Below, in pieces: positions 15,883 through 24,760 of a DNA stretch of 64,000 bases. A model generated the notes under the pieces. That model was not told where the DNA came from. It saw only the letters and a list, made by a program, of their open reading frames with translations, and did not search any database. Source of the DNA: Amycolatopsis tucumanensis (GTDB taxonomy: Bacteria > Actinomycetota > Actinomycetes > Mycobacteriales > Pseudonocardiaceae). Numbering within the stretch: position 1 is the first letter of the stretch; each line of letters begins with the position of its first letter. The stretch covers positions 47,886 to 111,885 of the forward strand of contig NZ_JAKGSD010000019.1 in assembly GCF_021654135.1 (NCBI RefSeq). The letters are read 5' to 3'. The translations under genes were made by a program, and so were the position numbers.

Positions 15883-16350
15883 CTACGACCGGCTGAAGCG
15901 GAGCACCTCACCCTCGTCGGCGACGAGCGTGAAGCCGGACGCTTCCAGCACCCGCACCGAGGCCGGGTTGGCGCGCTCCACCTGGGCGGACACGCTCCGC
16001 ACCTCGGGCGAGGTGAGCGCGAACCCGGTCAGCGCGACGGTGGCCTCCGCGGCGTACCGGCGTCCGCGGCGGCTCGGCACGATGCCGTAGCCGATCTCCA
16101 CGACGCCGTCCTCGGGCGGCCAGAACAGCCCGATCGAACCCACGACGAGCCGGGTGGCGCGCTCGACGACCAGGTGGTGCCCGAACGCGGCGAGCCAGTC
16201 CGGGCGCTCGGCGAGCAGCCCGGCGATCACGACGTCGCCCTCGGCGGGGAAATCGCCCGCCCAGTCCGGGCGGCGATCACCGGCTCGGACGGCGGCGGCC
16301 TCCGCTCCGGTCCACGGGCGCAGCAGAAGACGATCAGTGGTCAAGAACAA
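15883..16350 (-). CDS. GNAT-family N-acetyltransferase
   Basis: This 155-residue acetyl-CoA-dependent transferase is of the RimJ/RimL-like kind. It has TDRLLLRPW at the start and the acetyl-CoA binding region IVPSRRGRRYAAEATVALTG, then RVLEASGFTLV. The TTG at 16350 is chosen because AGGAG lies 6 nt upstream; a longer frame adds 26 residues that do not resemble the family. The substrate cannot be told from sequence. About 130 bp separate it from hemW, with nothing evident in the gap. Confidence 0.85.
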   Translation of the reverse strand: MFLTTDRLLLRPWTGAEAAAVRAGDRRPDWAGDFPAEGDVVIAGLLAERPDWLAAFGHHLVVERATRLVVGSIGLFWPPEDGVVEIGYGIVPSRRGRRYAAEATVALTGFALTSPEVRSVSAQVERANPASVRVLEASGFTLVADEGEVLRFSRS

Positions 16351-16479
16351 GGAGAACTCCTGGTGAGAGAAAACGGGCAGGCGAAGGACGGCCGCTGACA
16401 GCCATATTCCTCGACCTCCCGAAGTCACCAGGTGCCGCGAAAGCTAGCAGCGCCGGGATGATCTCCGCGAGCGAAATAT

Positions 16480-17685
16480 TCAGGGAGCGAGCCGCCGCAC
16501 GAGCCCGTCGGCCAGCAGGCGCCCCCGGAAGGTCAGCACGCACCGCTGCTTCCCGGCGAACGCGGCGGCGTCCAGCAGCCCCTCGGCGACCGCGGCCTCG
16601 GCCTCCCGCGCCCCGTCGGCGGTCAGCGCGGACACCGGCAGCCCCTCGGCGAGCCGCAGCTCCAGCATGATCCGCTCGAAGGCCTGCTCCTCGGGCGTGA
16701 GCACTTCTCGATCGGCCTCGGCCGAACCGCCGGAAGCCAGCGCCGCGGCGTAGCGCGCCGGGTGCTTCACGTTCCACCACCGCACCCCGCCGACGTGGCT
16801 GTGCGCCCCCGGCCCCGCGCCCCACCAGTCGCCGCCGCGCCAGTAGCCCAGGTTGTGCCGGCACGCGGCCGCCTCCGAGGCCGCCCAGTTCGACACCTCG
16901 TACCAGCCCAGCCCGGCCGCCGACAGCACCGAGTCGATCAGCTCGTAGTCCGCCGCCAGCACGTCCTCGTCCGGCGCGGGCAGCTCACCGCGCCGCACCC
17001 GCCGGGCCAGCGCCGTGCCGTCCTCGACGATCAGCGAGTACGCCGACACGTGGTCGACCCCGGCCTCCAGCACGGCGTCGAGCGAGGCACGCAGGTCCGC
17101 GGTCCGCTCTCCCGGCGTGCCGTAGATGACGTCGAGGTTCACGTGCTCGAACCCCGCGGCCCTCGCCTCCTTCGCGGCGGCCACCGGGCGGCCCGGCGTG
17201 TGCGTGCGGTCCAGGATCTTCAGCACGTGCGAGGCCGCCGACTGCATCCCCAGCGAGATCCGCGTGTACCCGGCCTCGCGAAGCCCGGAAAAGAACTCCG
17301 GCGACGTCGACTCCGGGTTGGACTCCGTGGTCACCTCGGCCCCGGGCGCCAGCCCGAAGGAGTCGCGCACCGCGTCCAGCACATCGGCCAGTCCGGAGGC
17401 GCCCAGCAGCGACGGGGTGCCGCCGCCGACGAACACCGTCTCGGCCGCCGGCGCGTTGCCCAGCGCCCGCGCGCCCAGGTCCAGCTCGCGCCGCAACCCC
17501 TCCAGCCACGACTCGGGCGACGCGCTCGTGCCCAGCTCACCGGCGGTGTAGGTGTTGAAGTCGCAGTAGCCGCAGCGCGTCGCGCAGAAGGGCACGTGCA
17601 CGTACACGCCGAAGGGCCGCGTCCCCAGCCCGGCCAGCGCGTGCTCCGGCAGTGCGAACGCCACCGGGGCGGAAGTATCACTCAC
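16480..17685 (-). CDS. hemW: Radical SAM haem chaperone HemW
   Basis: This 401-residue protein was formerly annotated as oxygen-independent coproporphyrinogen oxidase. The radical-SAM cluster motif CATRCGYC lies at 34-41 with Cys 34, 38 and 41. The motif GGGTPSLL and the HemW-type C-terminal domain with LxxGLPVSAL follow. HemW binds haem and delivers it to respiratory proteins. GTG start at 17685. It is transcribed leftward, away from the sulfur operon. In M. tuberculosis hemN (Rv2388c) also precedes nirA, supporting conserved order. Confidence 0.93.
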   Translation of the reverse strand: MSDTSAPVAFALPEHALAGLGTRPFGVYVHVPFCATRCGYCDFNTYTAGELGTSASPESWLEGLRRELDLGARALGNAPAAETVFVGGGTPSLLGASGLADVLDAVRDSFGLAPGAEVTTESNPESTSPEFFSGLREAGYTRISLGMQSAASHVLKILDRTHTPGRPVAAAKEARAAGFEHVNLDVIYGTPGERTADLRASLDAVLEAGVDHVSAYSLIVEDGTALARRVRRGELPAPDEDVLAADYELIDSVLSAAGLGWYEVSNWAASEAAACRHNLGYWRGGDWWGAGPGAHSHVGGVRWWNVKHPARYAAALASGGSAEADREVLTPEEQAFERIMLELRLAEGLPVSALTADGAREAEAAVAEGLLDAAAFAGKQRCVLTFRGRLLADGLVRRLAP

Positions 17686-17807
17686 GCTTCCCAGTGTCCC
17701 TGATCCAACTCGCGCGCCAGTCTGCCGGAGATTTTTTCAGCGTGATGCGTATCCCAGCATGCGGAGCGGGCTGGACCACATCGTGAGCAGCGTGGCACGC
17801 TGATCCC

Positions 17808-17894
17808 GTGACTTATGCCGGAGTGCTCCTCGTGGTGCGTCGCCACGTCGACTTCCGGCGTGTCGCCAGCGCCCTGTGCCGCGAAACGAACTGA
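17808..17894 (+). CDS. Sulfur-operon leader peptide (28 aa), putative cysteine attenuator
   Basis: A GTG-initiated frame encodes a 28-residue peptide containing LLVVRRHVDFRRVASALC. It fits the actinobacterial leader peptides upstream of sulfite reductase operons, which keep the RRHVD...RVASA-x-C pattern. Its stop is 132 bp before nirA. In mycobacteria, comparable Cys-containing leader frames act as cysteine-sensing attenuators; here a single Cys at residue 24 precedes RETN and stop. Too short for most gene finders. Regulation by Cys supply is inference from family. Confidence 0.8.
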   Translation: MTYAGVLLVVRRHVDFRRVASALCRETN

Positions 17895-18026
17895 CGCCGC
17901 CACCGCCACCCAGCTAGGACCAGCGGGCGCCGTCACGCCGCGGACTGCCAAACCCCCACCACGGGCTTTGACCAGGGCATTTCCGTGCGCGCGGCGCCTT
18001 CGCGAGAGCCCCGGAAGGACTCGAAC

Positions 18027-19727
18027 ATGGCTTCGCCGACGCGCGACAACCCTGCCGCCGCCCGAACCCCGCGCGCCCGGCAGCGTCGTGGTGAGGGCCA
18101 GTGGGCCCTCGGCTACCGGGAGCCGCTGAACCCGAACGAGCGCTCGAAGAAGGACGACCACCCGCTCAACGTTCGATCGCGGATCGAAAACATCTACGCG
18201 CGTGGCGGCTTCGACTCGATCGATCCGGGCGACCTCCGTGGCCGGTTCCGCTGGTACGGCCTCTACACCCAGCGCAAGCCCGGGATCGACGGCGGCCGCA
18301 CCGCGACGCTGGAGCCGGAGGAGCTGGACGACGAGTACTTCATGCTCCGCGTCCGCATCGACGGTGGCGCGCTGACCACCGAGCAGCTCGCGGTCATCGG
18401 CGAGATCTCGCAGACCTACGCGCGCGACAGCGCGGACATCACCGACCGGCAGAACGTCCAGTACCACTGGATCCGGATCGAGGACATGCCGACGATCTGG
18501 GAGAAGCTGGAGGGCGCCGGCCTGACCACCATGACCGCGTGCGGCGACAGCCCGCGCGTCATGCTCGGCTCCCCGGTCGCCGGGATCGCCGAGGACGAGA
18601 TCATCGACGGCACCCCGGCGCTCGACGAGATCAAGCGCCGCTACCTGGGCAAGCCGGAGTACGCGAACCTGCCGCGCAAGTTCAAGACCGCGGTGTCCGG
18701 CCTGCCGGACGTGGCCCACGAGATCCACGACGTCGCGTTCGTCGGCGTGCGCCACCCCGAGCACGGCCCCGGCTTCGACGTGCAGGTCGGCGGCGGCCTG
18801 TCCACCAACCCGATGATCGCCCAGCGGCTGGGCGCCTGGGTGCCGCTCGACGAGGTGCCCGAGGTCTGGGAAGGCGTCATCAGCATCTTCCGCGACTACG
18901 GCTACCGCCGCCTGCGCTCGCGCGCGCGACTGAAGTTCCTGGTCAAGGACTGGGGTGCGGAGAAGTTCCGCCAGGTGCTGGAGGACGAGTACCTGAAGCG
19001 CAAGCTGATCGACGGCCCCGCGCCGGAGGCGCCCGCCGTGCAGCACGACCACGTCGGCGTGCACCGGCAGAAGGACGGCAAGTTCTACGTCGGCGCCGCG
19101 CCGATCGGCGGCCGGGTGTCCGGCTCGACGCTGATCAAGGTCGCGAAGGCGGCCGAGTGCGCCGGCTCGAACCGGGTGCGGCTCACCCCGCTGCAGAAGC
19201 TGCTGGTGCTCGACGTCGCCGAGGAGGACGTGCCCGGCCTGCAGGCGGAGTTGGCCGAGCTGGGCCTGCCCACCGACCCGAGCCCGTGGCGGCGCGGCGT
19301 GATGGCCTGCACCGGCATCGAGTTCTGCAAGCTCGCGATCGTCGAGACCAAGCAGCGCGCCAAGGACCTGGTGACCGCGCTCGAGGAGCGGCTGGCCGAC
19401 ATCCAGGACCAGGTGGAGAACCCGGTCACGGTGCACATCAACGGCTGCCCGAACTCGTGCGCCCGCATCCAGACCGCGGACATCGGTCTCAAGGGCCAGA
19501 TCGTGACCGACGACGACGGCAACCAGGTCGAGGGCTTCCAGGTGCACCTGGGCGGCGGACTGGGCCTGGACGCCGGGTTCGGCCGGAAGCTGCGCGGCCA
19601 CAAGGTGACCGGCGACGAGCTGATCGGCTACGTCGAGCGGGTCGTGCGCAACTACCTGGGCCAGCGGGAAGAGGGCGAGCGCTTCCCGCAGTGGGTGGCC
19701 CGGGCCGACGAGGCCGATCTCCGATGA
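18027..19727 (+). CDS. nirA: Ferredoxin-dependent sulfite reductase (siroheme, [4Fe-4S])
   Basis: The 566-residue NirA/SIR-type enzyme reduces sulfite to sulfide with six electrons from ferredoxin. The coupled siroheme-[4Fe-4S] site is bound by CTGIEFC (Cys 428, 434) and CPNSC (Cys 474, 478). Two repeated ferredoxin-like halves carry the siroheme-binding Arg and Lys residues. ATG at 18027 is preceded by GGAAGGA at the right distance; an upstream in-frame ATG at 17985 lacks one. The stop overlaps the next gene by ATGA. Its position in the sulfate operon argues for sulfite rather than nitrite as substrate. Confidence 0.95.
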   Translation: MASPTRDNPAAARTPRARQRRGEGQWALGYREPLNPNERSKKDDHPLNVRSRIENIYARGGFDSIDPGDLRGRFRWYGLYTQRKPGIDGGRTATLEPEELDDEYFMLRVRIDGGALTTEQLAVIGEISQTYARDSADITDRQNVQYHWIRIEDMPTIWEKLEGAGLTTMTACGDSPRVMLGSPVAGIAEDEIIDGTPALDEIKRRYLGKPEYANLPRKFKTAVSGLPDVAHEIHDVAFVGVRHPEHGPGFDVQVGGGLSTNPMIAQRLGAWVPLDEVPEVWEGVISIFRDYGYRRLRSRARLKFLVKDWGAEKFRQVLEDEYLKRKLIDGPAPEAPAVQHDHVGVHRQKDGKFYVGAAPIGGRVSGSTLIKVAKAAECAGSNRVRLTPLQKLLVLDVAEEDVPGLQAELAELGLPTDPSPWRRGVMACTGIEFCKLAIVETKQRAKDLVTALEERLADIQDQVENPVTVHINGCPNSCARIQTADIGLKGQIVTDDDGNQVEGFQVHLGGGLGLDAGFGRKLRGHKVTGDELIGYVERVVRNYLGQREEGERFPQWVARADEADLR

Positions 19728-19936
19728 CGGCACAGGAACGAGCGACGCCGTTCCACTGCCCGTACTGCGGGGACGAGGACCTCCGTCCTCAGGAAGACGC
19801 AGCGGCGCGCAGCGCCACCGTTGAGGGTGGCGGTGGGCGACGGGAGGGCGACGGAGCCTGGCTTTGCGGCGCGTGCCGCCGCGTCTTCACCGTCAAGTTC
19901 ATCGGGCTGCGCTTTCCGGAAGGAGCGAGCAAGTGA
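19724..19936 (+). CDS. Small zinc-ribbon protein of the sulfite reductase operon
   Basis: This 70-residue frame has CPYC near the N-terminus and CGAC in the second half, a four-Cys zinc-ribbon layout. A low-complexity Gly-rich linker lies between, and a GLRFPEGASK tail follows. The ATG overlaps the nirA stop (ATGA) and its stop overlaps the cysH GTG (GTGA), so it is translated as part of the operon. A small gene in this position occurs in other actinobacterial sulfur operons. No function is known; ferredoxin-like or chaperone roles would be guesses. Confidence 0.85.
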   Translation: MTAQERATPFHCPYCGDEDLRPQEDAAARSATVEGGGGRREGDGAWLCGACRRVFTVKFIGLRFPEGASK

Positions 19937-20637
19937 CCACCGCGACGAGGACCGAAGAACTGAAGGCACTGGCGGAGAAGGCGTCCGCCGAACTGGCCGA
20001 CGCGACCGCGCTGGAGGCCCTGCGCTGGACCGCGGAGACCTTCGGCGACGACTTCATCGTCGCCTCCAACATGCAGGACGCGGTGCTCATCGACCTCGCC
20101 ACCAAGGTGAAGTCCGATGTGGACATCCTGTTCCTGGAGACCGGCTACCACTTCGCGGAGACGATCGGCACCAGGGACGCGGTCGCGACCGTGTACCCGG
20201 ACGTGAAGATCGTCAACGCGGCCGCCGAGCAGACCGTGGCGCAGCAGGACGCCGAGTACGGCCCCAAGCTGCACGAGCGGGACCCGAACCTGTGCTGCCA
20301 CCTGCGCAAGGTGGTGCCGCTGCGCAAGACGCTGTCGAACTACTCCGCGTGGGTCACCGGCGTGCGCCGCGTGGACGCCCCGACGCGGGCGAACACCCCG
20401 ATCGTCACCTGGGACGACCGCAACGGCCTCGTCAAGGTCAACCCGATCGCGCCGTGGACCGACGACGAGTTCAACGCCTACATCGACGAGCACGGCATCC
20501 TGCAGAACCCGCTGGTCGGCGAGGGCTACCTGTCGATCGGCTGCGCGCCGTGCACCGCGAAGGTGGCGCCGGGCGCCGATCCGCGCAGCGGCCGCTGGGC
20601 AGGCAAGTCCAAGACCGAGTGCGGCCTGCACGCGTAG
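19933..20637 (+). CDS. cysH: Adenylyl-sulfate (APS) reductase
   Basis: This 234-residue enzyme reduces activated sulfate to sulfite using thioredoxin or a similar donor. The two cysteine pairs, CC at 121-122 and CAPC at 204-207, are the [4Fe-4S] ligands of assimilatory APS reductases and are missing from PAPS-only enzymes. The C-terminal KTECGLHA carries the catalytic Cys (ECGLH motif). The GTG start overlaps the zinc-ribbon stop. No APS kinase gene lies in the window, consistent with direct APS use. Confidence 0.95.
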   Translation: MTTATRTEELKALAEKASAELADATALEALRWTAETFGDDFIVASNMQDAVLIDLATKVKSDVDILFLETGYHFAETIGTRDAVATVYPDVKIVNAAAEQTVAQQDAEYGPKLHERDPNLCCHLRKVVPLRKTLSNYSAWVTGVRRVDAPTRANTPIVTWDDRNGLVKVNPIAPWTDDEFNAYIDEHGILQNPLVGEGYLSIGCAPCTAKVAPGADPRSGRWAGKSKTECGLHA

Positions 20638-20647
20638 GGAGAGGGAA

Positions 20648-21562
20648 GTGACCACAGCCGCGACCGACGCCGCGACCGACAACCTGGCGGCACTGGAATC
20701 CGAAGCCATCCACATCTTCCGGGAGGTGGCCGGCGAGTTCGACCGGCCGGTGATCCTGTTCTCCGGCGGCAAGGACTCGACCCTGCTGCTGCACCTGGCG
20801 ATCAAGGCGTTCTGGCCGGCGCCGGTGCCGTTCCCGCTGCTGCACGTGGACACCGGGCACAACTTCGACGAGGTCATCGCGTTCCGCGACCACGTCGTGG
20901 ACAAGTACGGCCTGCGGCTGATCGTCGCGAACGTGCAGGACTGGATCGACGACGGCCGCCTGACCGAACGCCCCGACGGCACCCGCAACCCGCTGCAGAC
21001 GCAGCCGCTGCTGGACACCATCGCCGAGCACAAGTTCGACGCGGTGTTCGGCGGCGGGCGCCGCGACGAGGAGCGCGCGCGGGCCAAGGAGCGCATCTTC
21101 AGCCTGCGCAACGCGTTCGGCCAGTGGGACCCGCGACGGCAGCGTCCCGAATTGTGGAACCTGTACAACGGACGGCACCGTCCGGGGGAACATGTGCGGG
21201 TGTTCCCGCTCTCCAACTGGACCGAAGCCGATGTGTGGAACTACATCGCGCGCGAGAAGGTGGAGCTGCCCTCGATCTACTACGCCCACCAGCGCAAGGT
21301 CTACAAGCGCGACGGCATGTGGCTGACCGAGGGACCGTGGGGCGGTCCGCGTGACGGCGAAGAGGTGAAGGAGCTGACGGTGCGCTACCGCACGGTCGGC
21401 GACGGCTCCTGCACCGGCGCCGTGGAATCCACAGCGTCGACCGTCGAGGAAGTGATCGCCGAGGTGATGGCGAGCCGGCTCACCGAGCGCGGCGCCACCC
21501 GGGCCGACGACCGCCTGTCGGAGGCCGCCATGGAGGACCGCAAGCGGGAGGGGTACTTCTGA
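20648..21562 (+). CDS. cysD: Sulfate adenylyltransferase subunit 2
   Basis: The 304-residue catalytic subunit of ATP sulfurylase joins sulfate to ATP giving APS, driven by GTP hydrolysis of CysN. The adenylyl-binding PP-loop FSGGKDST is near residue 38, and the family segment FGGGRRDEERARAKERIFS follows. GTG start at 20648 with GGGAGAGGGAAG upstream. Its stop overlaps the cysN ATG as TGATG, indicating coupling. Length is normal. Confidence 0.96.
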   Translation: MTTAATDAATDNLAALESEAIHIFREVAGEFDRPVILFSGGKDSTLLLHLAIKAFWPAPVPFPLLHVDTGHNFDEVIAFRDHVVDKYGLRLIVANVQDWIDDGRLTERPDGTRNPLQTQPLLDTIAEHKFDAVFGGGRRDEERARAKERIFSLRNAFGQWDPRRQRPELWNLYNGRHRPGEHVRVFPLSNWTEADVWNYIAREKVELPSIYYAHQRKVYKRDGMWLTEGPWGGPRDGEEVKELTVRYRTVGDGSCTGAVESTASTVEEVIAEVMASRLTERGATRADDRLSEAAMEDRKREGYF

Positions 21563-22863
21563 TGAGCTCGTTGCTGCGGCTCGCCACAGCCGGGAGCGTC
21601 GACGACGGCAAGTCGACGCTCGTCGGCCGTCTGCTCTACGACACCAAGTCGGTGCTGGCCGACCAGCTGGACGCGGTCACCCGCGCCAGCGTCGACCGCG
21701 GTCTGTCCACTCCGGACCTGTCGCTGCTCGTCGACGGCCTGCGCTCGGAGCGTGAGCAGGGCATCACGATCGACGTGGCCTACCGCTACTTCGCGACCCC
21801 GAAGCGGTCGTTCGTGCTCGCCGACACCCCCGGCCACGTGCAGTACACCCGCAACACCGTCACCGGCGCCTCCACGGCGCAGCTGGCCGTGCTGCTGGTC
21901 GACGCGCGCAAGGGCGTCATCGAGCAGACCCGCCGCCACGCCGCGGTGCTCGCGCTGCTCGGCGTGCCGCGCCTGGTGCTCGCGGTGAACAAGATCGACC
22001 TGGTCGACTACGACGAGGAGACCTTCCGGGTCATCGCGAAGGAGTTCACCGACCACGCCACGTCGCTGGGTTACGCCGAAGGATCGGTCCTGGCGATCCC
22101 GGTGTCCGCACTGGTGGGTGACAACGTGGTGGAGCGCTCGGCGCACACCCCGTGGTACTCCGGCCCGACGCTGCTGGAGCACCTGGAGACCGTGCCGGTC
22201 GCGCCCGACCCGCACGACGCGCCGTTCCGCTTCCCGGTGCAGTACGTGATCCGGCCGCGCACGCCCGAGTACCCGGACTACCGCGGCTACGCGGGCCAGG
22301 TCGCGGCGGGCACGGTGCGCCCCGGCGACGAGGTCGTGGTGCTGCCCGCGGGCCTGCGCACGACGGTCGAGCGGATCGACACGCCGGACGGCGAGCTGGC
22401 CGAGGCGGCCGCGGGCCGCTCGGTGACGCTGGTGCTGGCCGACGACCTGGACATCGCGCGCGGTGACGTGATCGCGGCGGCGGGTTCGGCCCCGGTGGCG
22501 ACCGACGAGCTGGACGCCACGCTGGCCTGGCTGTCGGAGAAACCGCTGCGGCCGGGCGCCCGCGTGCTGGTCAAGCACGGCGCGCGCACGGTGCAGGCGT
22601 TCGTCGACGAGCTGCTCTCCCGCTTCGACGAGCAGAAGCTGTCCACTGTGGACTACCCGGAGACGCTGCAGCTCAACGAGATCGGCCGCGCGAAGGTCCG
22701 CGTCGCGGAACCGCTGCCGGTCGACGAGTACGAGGTCAGCAGGCGCACCGGCGCCTTCCTGGTGATCGACCCGGCCGACGGCACCACGCTGGCGGCCGGG
22801 ATGGTCGGTGCGCCGCTTCCCGTGCTGCGCAGCGACCGGGACGTGGTCTCCCCCGGCCCGTAA
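21562..22863 (+). CDS. cysN: Sulfate adenylyltransferase subunit 1 (GTPase)
   Basis: This 433-residue elongation-factor-like GTPase activates CysD. Motifs are G1 GSVDDGKST at about 11-19, the switch region GITIDVAYRYF, G3 DTPGH and G4 NKID. The protein ends after the EF-Tu-like domains and does not carry the fused CysC kinase found in some actinobacterial CysNC proteins. It is the last biosynthetic gene before the transporter cluster; the gap to the next gene is 30 bp. Confidence 0.96.
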   Translation: MSSLLRLATAGSVDDGKSTLVGRLLYDTKSVLADQLDAVTRASVDRGLSTPDLSLLVDGLRSEREQGITIDVAYRYFATPKRSFVLADTPGHVQYTRNTVTGASTAQLAVLLVDARKGVIEQTRRHAAVLALLGVPRLVLAVNKIDLVDYDEETFRVIAKEFTDHATSLGYAEGSVLAIPVSALVGDNVVERSAHTPWYSGPTLLEHLETVPVAPDPHDAPFRFPVQYVIRPRTPEYPDYRGYAGQVAAGTVRPGDEVVVLPAGLRTTVERIDTPDGELAEAAAGRSVTLVLADDLDIARGDVIAAAGSAPVATDELDATLAWLSEKPLRPGARVLVKHGARTVQAFVDELLSRFDEQKLSTVDYPETLQLNEIGRAKVRVAEPLPVDEYEVSRRTGAFLVIDPADGTTLAAGMVGAPLPVLRSDRDVVSPGP

Positions 22864-22893
22864 CTCCCCATCCCCCAACCGAAAGGTCCGTCC

Positions 22894-23949
22894 GTGAAAA
22901 CTCGTGTTCTGGCTCTGGCAGCAGTGGCGTTGTCCGCATTGGCAGTGGTGACCGGGTGTTCACGGGCGGACCGATCGGAGGACTCGGCGACGGCGACCGA
23001 TCAGGGCCCGGCGGCCGAGGTCCGGCTCGGGTACTTCCCGAACGTCACGCACGCGTCCGCGCTGATCGGGCTGGACCAGAACCTGTTCGCGCAGCACCTC
23101 GGGAACACCAAGCTGGTGCCGACCAAGTTCAACGCCGGCCCCGAGGAGGTCAACGCCCTCCTCGGCGGTTCGCTGGACATCGGGTTCATCGGCTCCGGCC
23201 CGGCGATCAACGCCTACGCCCAGTCCGGCGGCGAGGCCGTGCGGCTGATCGCGGGCGCCACCTCGGGCGGCGCGCAGCTGGTCGTGCAGCCGTCGATCAA
23301 CACGCCGCAGGACCTGCAGGGCAAGACCGTGGCGTCGCCGCAGCTGGGCAACACGCAGGACGTGTCGCTGAAGAAGTGGATCGCCGACCAGAAGCTCAGC
23401 GACGTCAAGGTCCAGAACATCGACAACGCGCTGACGCTCGACCAGTTCAAGTCCGGCGCGATCCAGGCCGCGTGGCTGCCCGAGCCGTGGGCGTCGCGGC
23501 TGGTGCTGGAGGCCGGCGCGAAGGTCCTGGTCGACGAGAAGGACCTGTGGCCGGGCGGGCAGTTCCCGACCACCGTGCTGATCGTGCGCACCCAGTTCCT
23601 CAAGGAGCACCCGGCGACCGTCACCGCGATCCTGCAGGGCCTGCTCGACGCCAACACGCTCGCCGCGTCCGACCCGGCGAAGGCGAAGACCGCGGTGAAC
23701 AACCAGCTGCAGCAGCTCACCGGCAAGGCGCTCGCGACCGCCACGCTGGACCGCGCGTGGCAGGGCATCCAGCTCACCACCGACCCGCTGGCCGGGCAGT
23801 TCCCGCAGCTGGCCCAGGACCAGGTGACCGCAGGGGTGAAGGACAAGGCCCCGGACGTCGCCGGGTTCGCCGACCTCACCCTGCTCAACACCGTGCTCGC
23901 CCAGGCCGGGAAGCCGGCCGTCAGCGCGTCCGGCCTGGACAAGAAGTAG
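22894..23949 (+). CDS. Sulfonate-type ABC transporter substrate-binding lipoprotein
   Basis: This 351-residue extracellular lipoprotein has a signal peptide ending in a lipobox VTGC with Cys 22. The mature part belongs to the SsuA/TauA/NMT1 fold: RLGYFPNVTHAS, then GSLDIGFIGSGPAINAY, and WLPEPWASRL. It is expected to capture an organosulfur or related small anion for the following ATPase and permease. GTG start behind GAAAGG. Operon position after cysN points to a sulfur source, but the exact ligand (sulfonate, taurine, sulfate) cannot be read from sequence. Confidence 0.9.
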   Translation: MKTRVLALAAVALSALAVVTGCSRADRSEDSATATDQGPAAEVRLGYFPNVTHASALIGLDQNLFAQHLGNTKLVPTKFNAGPEEVNALLGGSLDIGFIGSGPAINAYAQSGGEAVRLIAGATSGGAQLVVQPSINTPQDLQGKTVASPQLGNTQDVSLKKWIADQKLSDVKVQNIDNALTLDQFKSGAIQAAWLPEPWASRLVLEAGAKVLVDEKDLWPGGQFPTTVLIVRTQFLKEHPATVTAILQGLLDANTLAASDPAKAKTAVNNQLQQLTGKALATATLDRAWQGIQLTTDPLAGQFPQLAQDQVTAGVKDKAPDVAGFADLTLLNTVLAQAGKPAVSASGLDKK

Positions 23950-23959
23950 GAGGCTGTTC

Positions 23960-24760
23960 ATGACCGCCACGCTGGGACGCCCGCCGGTGGAGCCCGCGAC
24001 CGGGCACGCCGTGCGGTTGTCCGGGGTGCACAAGAGCTTCGGGCAGGGTCGCGACGCCGTGACCGCGCTCGCCGGGGTCGACCTCGACGTCGCGCCGGGC
24101 GAGTTCGTCTGCCTGCTCGGCGCCTCGGGCTGCGGCAAGACCACCCTGCTGAACCTGATCGCGAACCTGGATCGGCCGAGCGCGGGTGAGATCGAGCTGA
24201 CCACGTCCCGGCCGGCGGTCATGTTCCAGGAGGCGGCGCTCATGCCGTGGCTGACCGCCGCGGCGAACGTCGAGCTGCCGCTGAAGCTGGCCGGCATGGG
24301 CCGCGCCGAGCGCAAGACCCGCACCGGCGAGCTGCTGGAGCTGGTGCGGCTGTCCGGCGCGGGCGCCAAGCGCCCGCACGAACTGTCCGGCGGCATGCGC
24401 CAGCGCGTGGCACTGGCCCGCGCGCTGGCGTCGGCCACCCACACCGAAGACGGCGAGGAGCGGCCGTCGCTGCTGCTGATGGACGAGCCGTTCTCCGCGC
24501 TCGACGCCATCACGCGCGACGTGCTGCAGGCCGAGCTGCTGCGCATCTGGGAAGCGACCGGCACCGCGGTGGTGTTCGTGACCCACGACGTGCGCGAAGC
24601 GGTGCGGCTCGGGCAGCGGGTGGTGCTGCTGTCGTCGCGGCCGGGCAAGGTCGTGCAGCAGTGGCGCGTCGACGGACTGGCCGGGCAGGACGAGGTGAAC
24701 GCGGTGGACGTGATCAACCGCCGCCTGCGTGAGGTGATCAGCAGCCATGCCGCCGCTTGA
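23960..24760 (+). CDS. Sulfonate-type ABC transporter ATP-binding protein
   Basis: The 266-residue nucleotide-binding subunit has Walker A GASGCGKTTLL (about residues 54-64), Q-loop VMFQEAALMPW, signature LSGGMRQRVALARAL and Walker B LLLMDEPFSALD. This is the SsuB/TauB type. ATG at 23960 is 10 nt after the lipoprotein stop. The C-terminus overlaps the permease start by 14 bp. It energises uptake through the adjacent permease. Confidence 0.94.
   Translation: MTATLGRPPVEPATGHAVRLSGVHKSFGQGRDAVTALAGVDLDVAPGEFVCLLGASGCGKTTLLNLIANLDRPSAGEIELTTSRPAVMFQEAALMPWLTAAANVELPLKLAGMGRAERKTRTGELLELVRLSGAGAKRPHELSGGMRQRVALARALASATHTEDGEERPSLLLMDEPFSALDAITRDVLQAELLRIWEATGTAVVFVTHDVREAVRLGQRVVLLSSRPGKVVQQWRVDGLAGQDEVNAVDVINRRLREVISSHAAA

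Noticed and set aside
17815..18129. 104-residue frame upstream of and overlapping nirA
   Set aside because: Different phase from both the leader peptide and nirA, with no ribosome site; the leader peptide frame fits a known pattern better.
17682..19733. Open frame of 683 residues antisense to nirA
   Set aside because: GC-rich coding DNA leaves the opposite strand open; the protein has no domain, and nirA is unmistakable.
22638..22655. DnaA-box-like TGTCCACTGTGGAC palindrome in cysN
   Set aside because: Lies within conserved coding sequence and has mismatches to the consensus; chance is likely.
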